From the NCBI RefSeq assembly GCF_006715045.1, contig NZ_VFML01000001.1:1394501-1458500 (forward strand): a DNA stretch of 64,000 nucleotides, read 5' to 3'. The position numbers were made by a program, and so were the translations under genes. Shown one piece after another: positions 26,037 through 34,922 of the stretch (the stretch's first letter is position 1; the number at the start of each line of letters is the position of its first letter). Origin of the DNA: Amycolatopsis cihanbeyliensis (GTDB taxonomy: Bacteria; Actinomycetota; Actinomycetes; Mycobacteriales; Pseudonocardiaceae). The notes below the pieces were generated by a model. That model was given only the letters and a program-made list of their open reading frames with translations, made no database searches and was not told the DNA's origin.

Positions 26037-26564
26037 ATGAGTGGTGAAGGGAGCACGCCGCACCCGCCGAAGGTGGAGACCTTCGACGTGCCGGGTTCGG
26101 TCAATGTCGACCCCAAGGGAATCACCCGGACGGTGGACCGGTACCGGGTCGCGGAGTTCGGTCTCTACCTCGCGCGCCCGGCTCCCGGCCGTGCCCAGTT
26201 CCACTACCTGGAGTCCTGGCTGTTGCCCGCGCTGGGCCTGCGGGTGACCGACTTCTGGTTCAACCCCGGGCACGAGCGCGACCAGGACTTCTACCTGGAC
26301 GTGGTGGACATCCAACGCGGCGGCGACCGCTGGCGGGCCACCGACCTGTACCTGGACATCGTGCTGCGGGACAAACGGGGACTGGAGGTGCTGGACACCG
26401 ACGAGCTGCTCGCCGCGGCCACCGCGGGCCTGGTGCCGGCGGCCGGCGCCAGGGCCGCGCTGGAGACCGCCTACGCGGCCGTCGAGGGGCTCGCCCGGCA
26501 CGGCTACGACCTCGTGGCCTGGCTGTCCTCCGTGGACATCGAGCTGGACTGGCTGCGCCGTTGA
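26037..26564 (+). CDS. DUF402-domain protein
   Basis: A 175-residue DUF402 protein. The family is the FAU-1-like or nucleoside-diphosphatase-related fold found in Ntdp. Recognisable parts are ESWLLPALGLRVTDFWFNPGH and DFYLDVVDIQRGG, then WRATDLYLDIVLRDKRGLEVLDTDEL, where Asp/Glu residues may hold a metal. RNA or nucleotide phosphate handling is known for some relatives; none is shown here. The ATG at 26037 is chosen at the start of MSGEGSTPHPPK. It ends just before a 30-bp palindrome. Confidence 0.75.
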   Translation: MSGEGSTPHPPKVETFDVPGSVNVDPKGITRTVDRYRVAEFGLYLARPAPGRAQFHYLESWLLPALGLRVTDFWFNPGHERDQDFYLDVVDIQRGGDRWRATDLYLDIVLRDKRGLEVLDTDELLAAATAGLVPAAGARAALETAYAAVEGLARHGYDLVAWLSSVDIELDWLRR

Positions 26565-26566
26565 CC

Positions 26567-26596
26567 CCGCGGGTCAACCGATCGGTTGACCCGCGG
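26567..26596. promoter_or_regulatory. Perfect 30-bp palindrome before the ABC exporter operon
   Basis: CCGCGGGTCAACCGA and TCGGTTGACCCGCGG abut with no loop, a perfect 30-bp dyad 70 bp upstream of the ABC ATPase start and 3 bp after the previous stop. The absence of a loop and of a T-run argues against a terminator and for an operator (TetR/PadR-like core GGTCAACCGATCGGTTGACC). Confidence 0.55.
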
Positions 26597-26670
26597 CCGC
26601 CCGAAGGTTGATCGAGGTATGCCCGCCGGGGCGATCCGGCGAGTACCCGTGCCGGGCGATCCTCCTTCGC

Positions 26671-27576
26671 ATGTCGATCGTCGAAGTACAGGGGTTGCAC
26701 AAGCGCTACCGGGACAAGGTGGCGGTGCGGGACGTGTCGTTCGCCGTGGAGCGCGGGGAGATCTTCGGAATCCTCGGTCCGAACGGCGCGGGCAAGACCA
26801 CCACGGTCGAGTGCGTCGAGGGGTTGCGCGAGCCGGACCGTGGCACGGTCTCGGTGCTCGGGCTCGACCCGCGCGCCGACACCAGGGCCCTGCGCGAGGT
26901 GCTGGGCGTGCAGCTGCAGGAGAGCAAGCTGCCGGACCGGATCACCGTGGCCGAGGCACTGCACCTCTACGCCTCCTTCTACGCCGAGCCCGCCGACCCG
27001 CGGGAACTGCTGGAGGTTCTCGGCCTCACCGAGAAACGCGACACCCACTACCGCAAGCTGTCCGGTGGGCAGCAGCAACGACTGTCCATCGCGCTCGCGC
27101 TCATCGGTAACCCGCGGGTGGCGGTGCTGGACGAGCTGACAACCGGGTTGGACCCCGCCGCCCGCAGGGAGACCTGGGAGTTGATCGAGCGCGTGCACGA
27201 CCGCGGCGTGACCATCCTGCTGGTCACCCATCTCATGGCGGAGGCCGAGCGGCTGTGCGACCGGATCGCGGTCATCGACGCGGGCAGGGTGCTCGCCGTG
27301 GACACCCCGGCCGGCCTGGTCGCCGCGGTGAACGACGAGCAGCGCATCCGGTTCCGGCCGTCGGCTCCGGTCACCGAGGCCATGTTCGCCGAGCTGCCCG
27401 AGGTGCGCACCGTGGAGCGCACGGGAGGGCAGATCGTGGTCACCGGGTCCGGCAACGTGCTGCACGCGGTGACCGCCGTGCTGGCCCGTAACCAGATCAT
27501 CGCCGGTGAACTGCGGGTGGACCAGGCCGATCTGGACGACGCCTTCCTTGCCCTCACCGGCCGGGCACTCGCCTGA
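26671..27576 (+). CDS. ABC-2-type exporter ATP-binding protein (DrrA-like)
   Basis: A 301-residue ATPase energising the permease downstream. It carries Walker A GPNGAGKTTT, Q-loop LGVQLQESKLPD, signature LSGGQQQRLS, Walker B VAVLDELTTGLD (Glu replaced in part: DEL where DEP is usual) and the H-loop in LLVTHLMAEAE. The C-terminal 80 residues form the accessory domain usual in multidrug/antibiotic exporters. The ATG at 26671 starts MSIVEVQGL. The permease follows after an unusually long 190 bp. A NarL-type two-component pair comes next and may control it. Confidence 0.9.
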   Translation: MSIVEVQGLHKRYRDKVAVRDVSFAVERGEIFGILGPNGAGKTTTVECVEGLREPDRGTVSVLGLDPRADTRALREVLGVQLQESKLPDRITVAEALHLYASFYAEPADPRELLEVLGLTEKRDTHYRKLSGGQQQRLSIALALIGNPRVAVLDELTTGLDPAARRETWELIERVHDRGVTILLVTHLMAEAERLCDRIAVIDAGRVLAVDTPAGLVAAVNDEQRIRFRPSAPVTEAMFAELPEVRTVERTGGQIVVTGSGNVLHAVTAVLARNQIIAGELRVDQADLDDAFLALTGRALA

Positions 27577-27766
27577 GGCTCTGTTACGGAACTAGACATC
27601 ACTACTCACGGTGAGTGAAAGAACGCGCGCGGCGTAGCCCACGAGCGGGGAGGCGGGGCGTACGGCCTGCCGAGGGAACGGTCGTGGCCAAGTCCAAGCC
27701 CCGCCGAGCCGATCGTGTCGCGCGTTGAGGAACAGGCACTGAGACTCTGAACGAGGGGACATCACC
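27577..27766 (+). other. 190-bp non-coding gap inside the exporter operon
   Basis: No open frame is supported. The stretch opens with GGCTCTGTTACGGAACT, similar in look to some insertion-sequence ends, and holds a short dyad ACTCACGGTGAGT (27604-27616). I find no matching inverted end near 27766, so an excised or degenerate element is only a possibility; a second promoter for the permease is another. Confidence 0.35.
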
Positions 27767-28516
27767 ATGGCCGCGTTGCGCACCATGACCGCCGTCGAGG
27801 CGAAGCTCTACCTGCGGGACCCTGGCACGCCGATCATCGTGCTGGGCCTTCCGATCGGGCTGCTGCTGGTGCTCAGCCTGATTCCCGGGGTCACCGAGCC
27901 CAGCGAGGAGTTCGGCGGGCAGGTCCCGCTCGGTACCTTCATCGCACCGCTGTCCATCGCGATCCTGATCGCGATGATCGCGCTGAACATCTTCCCTTCC
28001 TACCTCGGCAACTACCGGGACCGGGGTATCCTGCGCCGTCTCGCCGCCAGCCCGGTGCCGCCGCGCGACCTGCTGTACGCACAACTGATCGTGAACCTGG
28101 CGGCCGCCGTGGTGGTGGCACTGCTGATCATCGTGGTCGGCCGGCTGGCGCTGGGGATGGAACTGCCCGCGAACCTCCCGGGATTCACGCTCGCCACGCT
28201 GCTCGGCGCGGCCGCGCTGTTCTCGGTCGGGCTGTTGATCTCCGCGTTCGCCTCGACCCAGAGCGTGGCCAACGGGATCGGCTCGGTGCTGTTCTTCCCG
28301 ATGCTGGCCCTTGGCGGCGTCTGGGTACGCAAGGAGGACCTGCCCGACCTCCTGCAGACCATCGCGGACGTGCTGCCGCTGGGCGCCATGCTCAACGCGA
28401 TGCGGGAGACGGCGGCGGGCGGGAACCCGAGGCCGCTCCAGCTGCTGGCGCTCGCCGGGTGCGCGGTCGTCTGCGGGGTACTGGCGGCGCGGTACTTCCG
28501 CTGGGGCACCCGGTGA
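27767..28516 (+). CDS. ABC-2-type exporter permease
   Basis: A 249-residue membrane protein with six segments: IIVLGLPIGLLLVLSLIPGV, FIAPLSIAILIAMIALNIFP, LIVNLAAAVVVALLIIVVG, TLLGAAALFSVGLLISAFA and the last two near the C-terminus. NYRDRGILRRLAASPVPPRD is the coupling-helix signature of ABC-2 permeases. Its ATPase lies upstream. A drug, antibiotic or lipid substrate is usual in this family, but none is indicated here. Confidence 0.88.
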   Translation: MAALRTMTAVEAKLYLRDPGTPIIVLGLPIGLLLVLSLIPGVTEPSEEFGGQVPLGTFIAPLSIAILIAMIALNIFPSYLGNYRDRGILRRLAASPVPPRDLLYAQLIVNLAAAVVVALLIIVVGRLALGMELPANLPGFTLATLLGAAALFSVGLLISAFASTQSVANGIGSVLFFPMLALGGVWVRKEDLPDLLQTIADVLPLGAMLNAMRETAAGGNPRPLQLLALAGCAVVCGVLAARYFRWGTR

Positions 28517-28580
28517 CCGCGCCCGGTAGCGGGCCGGGCGGGTGACGGCGAGCACGGCGTGCCGGGCGGATAATGGCGGG

Positions 28581-29894
28581 GTGCGCACCGGACCCGGCCG
28601 GCGGCCCTCCGCCTTCTGGCCCTCACTGCTGGCGGACGACAAGGTCCAGCCATGGCATCCGTGGGTGCTCGGCGCCGAGCGCGCGTTCCCCTTCCTGCTG
28701 CTGCCGGTCGCGACCCTGCTGGCGCTGCCGTCCTCCCCCAACGACCGGTCCCACCAGCTGGGCACCCTTGGCCTGGTGCTGGCCGCCGCGGTGTGGGTGC
28801 TGCTCACCGATACGATCCGGCCTGGCCACCTGCGGACGAGCCGGTGGGCCGAACTCGTCTCCTTCGCCGGTTTCACGGCCCTCGCCACCGTGTTGATGCT
28901 GCGCGAGAACCTGTTCCTGGTGTTCATGGTCGCCGGCTTCTTCTACGCTATCCGGCTGCGCCCGGTGCCGGTGATGTTCGGCGGGCTCGCCCTGTGCTCC
29001 ACGCTGATCCACACCATCCCGGCCGGCGGGGTGGTGCATGCGCTGACCAAGAACCCCTTCCTGTGGCTGACCATCATCGCCGTGCAGACCCTGGCGATCG
29101 GCGGGGGCTCGCTGATGTCCGACGCGCTCACCGAGCAGAGCGAGGCGCGGCGCAAGGCGGTCGCCGATCTGGAGGCCGCGCTGGAGGAGAACGCCGGCCT
29201 GCACAGGCAGTTGCTCAGCCAGGCGCGGGAGGCCGGAATTCTGGACGAGCGGCAACGGTTGAGCCGAGAGATCCACGACACCCTCGCGCAGGGCCTCACC
29301 GGGATCATCACCCAGTTGCAGGCCGCCGAGCAGGCCCGCGCCGACCCGGCGGCCTGGCAGCGGCGTCTGGACACGGCTGCCGCCCTGGCCAGGGAGAACC
29401 TCGCCGAGGCCCGCCGGTCGGTGCACGCCCTCGGTCCGGAGCCGCTGGTCGACGCCCGGTTGCCGGAGGCACTGGCCGCGGTGGTGCGCCGATGGTCGGA
29501 CAGGAGCGGAGTGCCGATCGAGTTCACCACCACCGGGGCCGCCCGGCCGATGCACCCCGAGATCGAGGCGACCTTGCTACGAGTCACCCAGGAGGCACTG
29601 ACCAATGTGGCCAAACATGCCAAGGCGGCAAGGGTGGGCCTCACCTTGTCCTATATGGAGGACCAGGTGACGCTGGACGTGCGGGACGACGGCCGCGGCT
29701 TCGAGGTGAAGGCGGTGCGGCCGAACGGCCACGGCGGGTTCGGACTGAGCGGGATGCGCCAGCGGGTGCAACGGTTGGCCGGCAGCCTCGAGGTGGAGTC
29801 CGAGCGGGACGCCGGTACCGCGATCTCGGCGAGCGTCCCGGCGATTCCGGCGGGGAGCGCGGAAGGAGCGGACACATGGCTGTCACCCTGCTGA
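28581..29894 (+). CDS. NarL-type sensor histidine kinase (DesK-like)
   Basis: A 437-residue sensor. Five to six membrane segments fill residues 35-180 without a large outer domain. A coiled linker (SEARRKAVADLEAALEENAG) is followed by the HisKA_3 box LSREIHDTLAQGL with the phospho-acceptor His. The HATPase domain shows QEALTNVAKHAKA, DDGRGFE and GFGLSGMRQR. The GTG at 28581 is preferred to 28542. The response regulator overlaps its 3' end by 19 bp. The layout resembles DesKR/LiaSR-type envelope sensing next to an exporter. Confidence 0.9.
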   Translation: MRTGPGRRPSAFWPSLLADDKVQPWHPWVLGAERAFPFLLLPVATLLALPSSPNDRSHQLGTLGLVLAAAVWVLLTDTIRPGHLRTSRWAELVSFAGFTALATVLMLRENLFLVFMVAGFFYAIRLRPVPVMFGGLALCSTLIHTIPAGGVVHALTKNPFLWLTIIAVQTLAIGGGSLMSDALTEQSEARRKAVADLEAALEENAGLHRQLLSQAREAGILDERQRLSREIHDTLAQGLTGIITQLQAAEQARADPAAWQRRLDTAAALARENLAEARRSVHALGPEPLVDARLPEALAAVVRRWSDRSGVPIEFTTTGAARPMHPEIEATLLRVTQEALTNVAKHAKAARVGLTLSYMEDQVTLDVRDDGRGFEVKAVRPNGHGGFGLSGMRQRVQRLAGSLEVESERDAGTAISASVPAIPAGSAEGADTWLSPC

Positions 29895-30511
29895 TCGCCG
29901 ACGACCACCCCATCGTGCGGGACGGCCTGCGCGGCATGTTCACCACGGAAGCCGGGTTCGAGGTGCTCGGCGAGGCTGCGGACGGCGCCGAGGCGGTCCG
30001 GCTGGCCGAGCGGTTGCGGCCCGATGTGGTGCTGATGGACCTGCGCATGCCGGGCACGGACGGGGTCACCGCGATCAACGAGCTCGCCGGGCTCGGCAAC
30101 CCGGCCAGGGTACTGGTGCTCACCACCTACGACACCGACGCCGATGTGCTGACCGCGATCGAGGCCGGAGCCACCGGATACCTGCTCAAGGACTCGCCGC
30201 GGGCGGAGCTGTTCCGTGCGGTGCGAGCCGCGGCACGCGGCGAGTCGGTGCTCTCCCCCGCCGTGGCCGGCCGGGTCATGGGCCGGCTGCGCTCCCCGGC
30301 GAGGGAACCACTGAGCCGGCGCGAGCTCGAGGTGCTCGACCTGGTCGCGGCCGGCAGCACCAACAAGGAGACGGCGCGGACGTTGTTCATCAGCGAGGCG
30401 ACCGTCAAGACGCACCTGCTGCACGCCTATGCCAAGCTCGGGGTCAAGGATCGCGCCGCGGCCGTGGCCACCGCATACGAGCGCGGGCTGCTGCGGCGGT
30501 CAGGCCGGTGA
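29876..30511 (+). CDS. NarL/LuxR-type response regulator
   Basis: A 211-residue partner of the preceding kinase. The receiver domain begins [14 protein letters not shown] and has its phospho-acceptor Asp55 in [10 protein letters not shown] and Lys in GYLLKDSPR. The C-terminal LuxR helix-turn-helix is [20 protein letters not shown] with [10 protein letters not shown]. It probably activates the adjacent ABC exporter. Its end overlaps the convergent coaE by 12 bp. Confidence 0.92.
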   Translation: MAVTLLIADDHPIVRDGLRGMFTTEAGFEVLGEAADGAEAVRLAERLRPDVVLMDLRMPGTDGVTAINELAGLGNPARVLVLTTYDTDADVLTAIEAGATGYLLKDSPRAELFRAVRAAARGESVLSPAVAGRVMGRLRSPAREPLSRRELEVLDLVAAGSTNKETARTLFISEATVKTHLLHAYAKLGVKDRAAAVATAYERGLLRRSGR

Positions 30512-31693
30512 CCAGCCGGTGCGGGCCGCCCAGTCCTCGGCCCGCTGGAAGGCCGCGTTGACCCAGCCCTGCTTCTCGTCGGCATAGCCGAACACGGTGC
30601 CGTCCGCGGCATGCGCCTCGGCGAGGCGCCGCTTGTGTTCGGCGTAGGCGTCGCGTTCCACGGGCTCGGCGCGCAGCCAGTCGCGGAACAGCAGGGCCAG
30701 CCGCCAGGCCGGACTCTCGGCTGAGCGGACGTGCAGGTTCACCGGCCTGCCCGGGTCCGCGCCGGTATGGAGCCGCTTGTCCCACCGCGCCGGATCGCCC
30801 CCGTCCTGCGGGTCGTCGAACCAGTGCCCCTCCGCGCGCAGGAAGCCCGCGGCGTTCAGTGGTTCGGCCAGCGCGTCGGCGTCGGCCAGGGTGGGCACGG
30901 TCAACTGCAGGTCGAGTACGTCCTTGGCGGGCAGGCCGGGCACGGCCGTCGAGCCGATGTGGTCGGCCCGCACCACGCGCTCCCCCGCCGCGAGCCGCAC
31001 CCTGGCCAGCGCCCGCTCGGCCTGAGCGGGCCAGGACCCGTCGTGCGGGGTGATGACCGGGGACCGCTGCGCCCGGGGGCGGCGCAGGCGAAGGTTCGCC
31101 TCGAACGGGACCAGCCGATCGGCCCACAGTGCGTCCACCGCGGACAGCACGATGTCCGGGGCGCCGCCGTTGTCCAGCCACACGTCCGCGGCCGCGCGGC
31201 GTTGCCGCTCCTCGGCCTGGGCGGCGATGCGGGCGCGAGCGTCCTGCTCGCTCATACCCCGGGACTCCGCCAGCCGCCGCACCCGCACGTCCTCCTCGGC
31301 GTCGACCACGATCACCAGGTGGTAGTGCGCGGCCAGCCCGTTCTCCACCAGCAGTGGAATGTCGTGCACGAGCACCGCGTCCGGGGCTGCCCGCTCCATC
31401 ATCTCCGCGGCGCGGGCGCCCACCCTGGGATGCACGATGCCGTTCAGCCTGCGCCGGGACTCCTCGTCGGCGAACGCGCGGGCCGCCAGTGCCTGCCGGT
31501 CGAGGCTGCCGTCCTCGGCCAGCACCTCGGCGCCGAAGGCCTCGACCACCTCGGCGAGGCCGTCGGTCCCCGGTTCCACCACCTGCCTGGCCAGCGCGTC
31601 CGCGTCGATCAGCACCGCGCCGTGCTCGGCCAGGCGATGGGCCACCGTGGACTTCCCGGCACCGATCCCGCCCGTCAACCCGACTCGCAGCAT
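30500..31693 (-). CDS. coaE: Dephospho-CoA kinase fused to a GrpB domain
   Basis: A 397-residue fusion. Residues 1-205 are dephospho-CoA kinase, the last step of CoA synthesis: P-loop [24 protein letters not shown], and the lid RxxxQ region ([11 protein letters not shown]). Residues 215-397 are a GrpB-type nucleotidyltransferase-like domain ([19 protein letters not shown]). The same fusion is known for mycobacterial CoaE. A start at 31693 (MLRVGL) is preferred; MIAML at 31702 is possible. It lies next to rpsA as expected. Confidence 0.93.
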   Translation of the reverse strand: MLRVGLTGGIGAGKSTVAHRLAEHGAVLIDADALARQVVEPGTDGLAEVVEAFGAEVLAEDGSLDRQALAARAFADEESRRRLNGIVHPRVGARAAEMMERAAPDAVLVHDIPLLVENGLAAHYHLVIVVDAEEDVRVRRLAESRGMSEQDARARIAAQAEERQRRAAADVWLDNGGAPDIVLSAVDALWADRLVPFEANLRLRRPRAQRSPVITPHDGSWPAQAERALARVRLAAGERVVRADHIGSTAVPGLPAKDVLDLQLTVPTLADADALAEPLNAAGFLRAEGHWFDDPQDGGDPARWDKRLHTGADPGRPVNLHVRSAESPAWRLALLFRDWLRAEPVERDAYAEHKRRLAEAHAADGTVFGYADEKQGWVNAAFQRAEDWAARTGWSPA

Positions 31694-31862
31694 GGCGATC
31701 ATTCAACCAGCCCGGCCGGCCCGGCAGCGCTCGCGGTCGACGGAGAGCCACTAACCGTCTCGTTATTCAACTGGTGTGAGTGACACGCCGCGAGGTTCAC
31801 ACGTTTTCGATCGTGGTTTGCGTACCGTGCCGTGCGACGGTGATCGCCCATACGGAGGAACG

Positions 31863-32075
31863 ATGCCCGCCAACGAGCATGTCGGACGGCACCGGCTCGG
31901 GACCCCGGGTCTGGTGCACTGCGTCATGCACCGCCCGGTGGCCGAGGCACTCGCCGAGTTCCGGCGCAACTGGTTGACCGCCCTGCTGGTCCCGGCCAAG
32001 CACAGCCTCGCCGGGCTGCGGCGCAGGGCTCGCGCGGCCGCGTACGAACGCGCCTGGGCACCCGCGACCACCTGA
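31863..32075 (+). CDS. Small basic hypothetical protein
   Basis: A 70-residue protein with no recognised family. It begins MPANEHVGRHRLGTPG; the second half is rich in Arg and Ala (SLAGLRRRARAAAYERAW) and amphipathic. The ATG at 31863 has GGAGG five bases upstream, which decides the start over a GTG at 31776. It is followed by a good terminator hairpin and is divergent from coaE, so it is probably a real single gene. Confidence 0.6.
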   Translation: MPANEHVGRHRLGTPGLVHCVMHRPVAEALAEFRRNWLTALLVPAKHSLAGLRRRARAAAYERAWAPATT

Positions 32076-32091
32076 CGGCCGCGCCTACATC

Positions 32092-32119
32092 CGGGAATTC
32101 GGCGACGAATTCCCGTTTC
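32092..32119 (+). terminator. Terminator of the small gene
   Basis: CGGGAATTCG-GCGA-CGAATTCCCG is a perfect 10-bp stem with a 4-base loop, followed by TTTCG, 17 bp after the stop of the small gene. Confidence 0.75.
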
Positions 32120-32157
32120 GTCCTGCCCGGAACCCTCCCGGCACCGACCACACAAAC

Positions 32158-32190
32158 GGATGCCCCGGTCCACGAAGGACCGGGGCATCC
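32158..32190 (-). terminator. rpsA terminator
   Basis: On the minus strand GGATGCCCCGGTCC-TTCGT-GGACCGGGGCATCC forms a perfect 14-bp stem with a stable TTCG-type loop, followed by GTTTGTGT, about 20 bp after the rpsA stop. It may act in both directions. Confidence 0.85.
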
Positions 32191-32209
32191 GCCTTATGCG
32201 TATCCGGGC

Positions 32210-33727
32210 TCAGGCGCCGCCGGAGAGCTTCTCGCGCAGCGCGGCAAGCTGCTCGTCGCTGGCCAGCGTGCCACCGGAGGCCGCCTGGTTCGACTCGCCG
32301 CCCTGGGCGGAGGAGTAGCTGCCGCCACCCTGGTCGGCAGGGCCCTCGTCGTCGCCGGCGACACTCTGCGCCGCCGCCTCGGCGTCGGCCTCGGCCGCCT
32401 TGGCGATCTGCCGCATGTGCTGCTCGTAGCGGGCGTGGGCCTCGGCGTACTGCCGCTCCCACTCCTCACGCTGCTTGTCGTAGCCCTCCTGCCACTCCTG
32501 GGTGTCCGGGTCGAAGCCCTCGGGGTAGATGTAGTTCCCCTGATCGTCGTACTCGGCGATCATGCCGTACTGCGTCGGGTCGAACTCGGTGTCCAGGGTG
32601 ACGCCCTCGTTGGCCTGCTTCAGCGACAGCGAGATCCGCCTGCGGTCCAGGTCGATGTCGATGACCTTGACCATGACGTCGCCGTTCACCTGCACGACCT
32701 GCTCCGGAATCTCCACGTGGCGCTCGGCCAGCTCGGAGATGTGCACCAGGCCCTCGATGCCCTCCTCGACGCGGACGAACGCGCCGAACGGGACGAGCTT
32801 GGTGACCTTGCCCGGCACGATCTGGCCGATCGCGTGGGTGCGGGCGAACTGGCGCCACGGGTCTTCCTGGGTGGCCTTCAGCGACAGGGACACGCGCTCG
32901 CGGTCCATGTCCACTTCCAGCACCTCGACGGTGACTTCCTGGCCGACCTCGACGACCTCGCTCGGGTGGTCGATGTGCTTCCAGGACAGCTCCGAGACGT
33001 GCACGAGGCCGTCCACGCCGCCGAGGTCCACGAACGCGCCGAAGTTGACGATCGAGGAGACGACGCCCTTGCGGACCTGGCCCTTGGCCAGCGCGTTGAG
33101 GAACTCGCTGCGAACCTCGGACTGGGTCTGCTCGAGGTAGGCGCGGCGGGAGAGCACCACGTTGTTCCGGTTCTTGTCCAGCTCGATGATCTTGGCCTCG
33201 AGCTCGCGACCCACGTAGGGCTGCAGATCGCGCACGCGACGCATCTCGACCAGCGAGGCGGGCAGGAAGCCGCGCAGTCCGATGTCCAGGATCAGGCCGC
33301 CCTTGACGACCTCGATGACGGTGCCCTTGACCGGCTCGTCCTTCTCCTTGAGCTCCTCGATGGTGCCCCAGGCGCGCTCGTACTGCGCCCGCTTCTTGGA
33401 GAGGATCAGCCGACCTTCCTTGTCCTCCTTCTGCAGGACAAGGGCCTCGACTTCGTCACCGACAGTGACAACCTCGGCCGGATCGACATCGTGCTTGATG
33501 GACAGTTCCCGCGACGGGATGACGCCCTCGGTCTTGTAACCGATGTCCAGCAGAACCTCGTCGCGGTCGACCTTGACGATCGTGCCTTCGACGATGTCGC
33601 CATCGTTGAAGTACTTGATGGTCTTGTCGATGGCGGCGAGGAAGTCCTCCTCCGTCCCGACGTCGTTGATCGCGACTTGCTGAGCCTGCGCGGGGGCAGT
33701 CGGGGCGGTGGTGGTGTCGGTGGTCAT
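32210..33727 (-). CDS. rpsA: 30S ribosomal protein S1
   Basis: A 505-residue S1 protein that binds mRNA on the small subunit. Four S1 repeats span about residues 40-110, 125-195, 210-280 and 295-365, with typical strands such as GDIVEGTIVKVDRDEVLLDI and NFGAFVDLGGVDGLVHVSEL. The C-terminal 110 residues are acidic, Gln/Glu-rich and low in order (EEWERQYAEAHARYEQHMRQ), as in actinobacterial S1. The ATG at 33727 begins MTTDTTTAPTAPAQ. A long leader and a strong terminator frame it as a single transcription unit. Confidence 0.97.
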   Translation of the reverse strand: MTTDTTTAPTAPAQAQQVAINDVGTEEDFLAAIDKTIKYFNDGDIVEGTIVKVDRDEVLLDIGYKTEGVIPSRELSIKHDVDPAEVVTVGDEVEALVLQKEDKEGRLILSKKRAQYERAWGTIEELKEKDEPVKGTVIEVVKGGLILDIGLRGFLPASLVEMRRVRDLQPYVGRELEAKIIELDKNRNNVVLSRRAYLEQTQSEVRSEFLNALAKGQVRKGVVSSIVNFGAFVDLGGVDGLVHVSELSWKHIDHPSEVVEVGQEVTVEVLEVDMDRERVSLSLKATQEDPWRQFARTHAIGQIVPGKVTKLVPFGAFVRVEEGIEGLVHISELAERHVEIPEQVVQVNGDVMVKVIDIDLDRRRISLSLKQANEGVTLDTEFDPTQYGMIAEYDDQGNYIYPEGFDPDTQEWQEGYDKQREEWERQYAEAHARYEQHMRQIAKAAEADAEAAAQSVAGDDEGPADQGGGSYSSAQGGESNQAASGGTLASDEQLAALREKLSGGA

Positions 33728-33934
33728 TAGGTGGGTTGCTCCGGTTATGGCTAGGTCATGGGGTGTGCAGTTTGCGTGCGCCGTGGGGACACAGGCGACT
33801 ACCATGCAAACCGTCGCATCGTCCGACGAGGAACGGCCGCGAGCATCACCAAGCGGTGCGCGACCCCGAGTCCCAGAGCGAACGCCTGAACACTGCTGGG
33901 TGAAAGGCAGCGCGAACCCACTGCGCTAACAAGT

Positions 33935-33964
33935 ATCCTACGCGGCCGCCTGACGGCGACACAA
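33935..33964 (-). promoter_or_regulatory. Probable rpsA promoter
   Basis: On the minus strand TTGTGT (33964-33959) and TAGGAT (33940-33935) are 18 bp apart, about 210 bp upstream of rpsA. A leader of that length is common for S1 genes and could take part in autoregulation; I see no decisive structure. Confidence 0.4.
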
Positions 33965-34010
33965 ACAGGGTCTCCCCCGGCGGAGCAGGACCAGTGGGAG
34001 GATAGCCGGC

Positions 34011-34913
34011 GTGCCCCAGCCACCCGCGTTCAACCAGGACGGCCGGCGTGGCCACGTCGCCGACCACCCCGAGCCGCCGGTGGATCGCCATCAACGCGCG
34101 GAGGAGCGGCTGGGCACCGCAGGCGTCGCCTACCGCCGAGTGGGCTCGGCCGAGGCGACCGCGGCCAACCTGGCCTGGTGGGACGCGGACGCCGACGACT
34201 ACCAGGCCACCCATCGCGAGTTCCTCGGTGCGGCCGATTTCGTGTGGTGCCCGGAGGGGTTGCGCGAGGCCGACGCCCGGCTGCTCGGCGAGGTACGTGG
34301 CAGCTCGGTACTGGAGGTCGGCTGCGGTTCCGCGCCGTGCACTCGCTGGTTGGCCTGCCAGGGGGCACGCGCGGTCGGGGTGGACCTTTCCGCGGGCATG
34401 CTGCGGCATGCGCTGGCCGATCATCGGCGGACCGGTGCCGACGCGCCACTGATCCAGGCGAGCGCCGAGCGGCTGCCGCTGGCCACCGGCGGCTTCGACA
34501 CCGCGTGCTCGGCCTTCGGCGCGGTGCCGTTCGTGGCCTCGCTGGATGCGGTCTTCGCGGAGGTGGCCAGGGTGCTGCGGCCGGGAGGGCGCTGGGTGTT
34601 CGCGGTGACGCACCCGATGCGATGGATCTTCCCCGACGACCCCGGCCCGACTGGGCTGACCGCGACCCAGCCGTACTTCGACCGGACCCCGTACGTCGAG
34701 GTGAACGCCGATGGCGCGGCGACCTATGTGGAATACCACCACACCATGGGTGACTACGTACGCGCGCTGTCCGGTGCGGGCTTCCGGTTGACCGACCTGA
34801 TCGAGCCGGAATGGCCCGAGGCACACACCCGGGTCTGGGGCCAGTGGAGCCCGTTGCGCGGCAAGCTGTTCCCCGGCACCGCGATCTTCTCGGCCGTCGC
34901 GGCGGGCGGGTAG
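34011..34913 (+). CDS. SAM-dependent class I methyltransferase
   Basis: A 300-residue methyltransferase of the Methyltransf_11 type. Motif I is SVLEVGCGSAPCTRWLA, motif II is GVDLSAGMLRHA, the post-I acid is in LIQASAERLPLATGGFDTAC, and motif III is VLRPGGRWVFAVTHPMRW. The GTG at 34011 has GGGAGG nine bases upstream. It is divergent from rpsA and 9 bp before a GNAT gene, so the two are probably co-expressed. The substrate is unknown. Confidence 0.88.
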   Translation: MPQPPAFNQDGRRGHVADHPEPPVDRHQRAEERLGTAGVAYRRVGSAEATAANLAWWDADADDYQATHREFLGAADFVWCPEGLREADARLLGEVRGSSVLEVGCGSAPCTRWLACQGARAVGVDLSAGMLRHALADHRRTGADAPLIQASAERLPLATGGFDTACSAFGAVPFVASLDAVFAEVARVLRPGGRWVFAVTHPMRWIFPDDPGPTGLTATQPYFDRTPYVEVNADGAATYVEYHHTMGDYVRALSGAGFRLTDLIEPEWPEAHTRVWGQWSPLRGKLFPGTAIFSAVAAGG

Positions 34914-34922
34914 CCACCTCCC

